Source: an uncultured Coriobacteriaceae bacterium (GTDB lineage Bacteria; Actinomycetota; Coriobacteriia; Coriobacteriales; Atopobiaceae). From it: a DNA stretch of 64,000 bases. Position numbers and translations under genes: made by a program. Positions 63,793 through 64,000 of the stretch are shown in pieces. Below the pieces are notes generated by a model that made no database searches, had not been told where the DNA came from, and saw nothing but the letters and a program-made list of their open reading frames with translations. How positions within the stretch are numbered: position 1 is the first letter of the stretch; every line of letters begins with the position of its first letter. Location: the NCBI GenBank assembly GCA_902793195.1, contig CADBCS010000003.1:55731-119730 (forward strand). Reading direction: 5' to 3'.

Positions 63793-64000
63793 TCATGGCT
63801 GTGGAATCCTCACGACCTGCACGATGTCCCAGCTGGGCTGTAGCTGCAAAAACGACCAGCTCGCAATCTCAAGATCCACCTCGCGTCCCGCACGAGCAAG
63901 GCGAATGGCCTTGTTTGGTAGATGTATACGACCCTGCATTACCTCGTTCTCGTCCACATCATCGAATTGGTTTGTGGTTGTACCGTCATCTGAAATCCAA
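63793..64000 (-). CDS. 3' end of an unidentified gene (runs off the right edge)
   Basis: About 68 C-terminal residues ending DLEIASWSFLQLQPSWDIVQVVRIPQP, then TGA. Coding character is clear; family cannot be told from the tail. It lies 54 bases upstream of the helicase on the same strand and is probably part of the same defence unit. Confidence 0.55.
   Translation of the reverse strand, partial: WISDDGTTTNQFDDVDENEVMQGRIHLPNKAIRLARAGREVDLEIASWSFLQLQPSWDIVQVVRIPQP

Overview
The window reads as a high-G+C (about 60%) chromosome from the class Coriobacteriia (Actinomycetota), probably an Olsenella/Atopobiaceae-like gut or oral anaerobe. This rests on codon style, the ChW-repeat surface protein, the mix of core genes and the frequent GGAGG ribosome sites; no rRNA or other marker is present to prove it. 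No tRNA, rRNA or CRISPR array was seen.

Positions 1-15.6 kb are mostly ordinary chromosome: the 5' part of xseA, rnd, a lipid kinase, a polytopic membrane protein, an acyl-ACP thioesterase, DUF4234 and DUF2752 membrane proteins, a VanY-type carboxypeptidase, an amidohydrolase, two GNAT acetyltransferases, a degenerate EAL protein next to a headless ChW-repeat surface protein, and an alpha/beta hydrolase. From 15.6 to 24.5 kb the region is eroded and accessory: three tandem 30-bp repeats, a small hydrophobic peptide with a convergent promoter-terminator unit (type I toxin-antitoxin layout), two NADAR proteins (one frameshifted), two lipoproteins, several coding relics, an McrBC pair with a frameshifted mcrB, and an orphan HNH toxin tail followed by an immunity-like gene with an early stop.

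From 24.5 to 58.7 kb lies a large BREX type 1 island, almost all on the minus strand. In transcription order: brxA, brxB, brxC, a separate gene for the C-terminal domain of PglX, a DUF4869/P-loop pair, pglX (methyltransferase plus recognition region), then a block with three promoterless spare PglX recognition cassettes, a tyrosine recombinase and a DUF234 ATPase, then two large unknown proteins (764 and 1478 aa), a small winged-helix-like protein, pglZ, brxL, two more unknown proteins (451 and about 653 aa) and a DUF2779 nuclease-like protein. At the right end is a COG1205-type helicase with a DUF1998 tail, split by a frameshift, and the end of one more gene.

The central observation is at 41.7-50.2 kb. 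A 33-bp coding sequence (peptide LEALADPGCGW) occurs four times, in alternating orientation, once inside pglX and once at the head of each spare cassette. A second 22-bp repeat lies upstream in pglX and in cassette 3. With the resident recombinase this is a PglX shufflon that should change the methylation and restriction specificity of the BREX system. The conserved PglX C-terminus, normally fused after the recognition region, is encoded separately about 3 kb upstream beside brxC, so recombination can replace the whole 3' end of pglX without losing that domain. Phase-variable pglX is known in other bacteria; the split, permuted arrangement and the extra operon members are the parts I would examine first.
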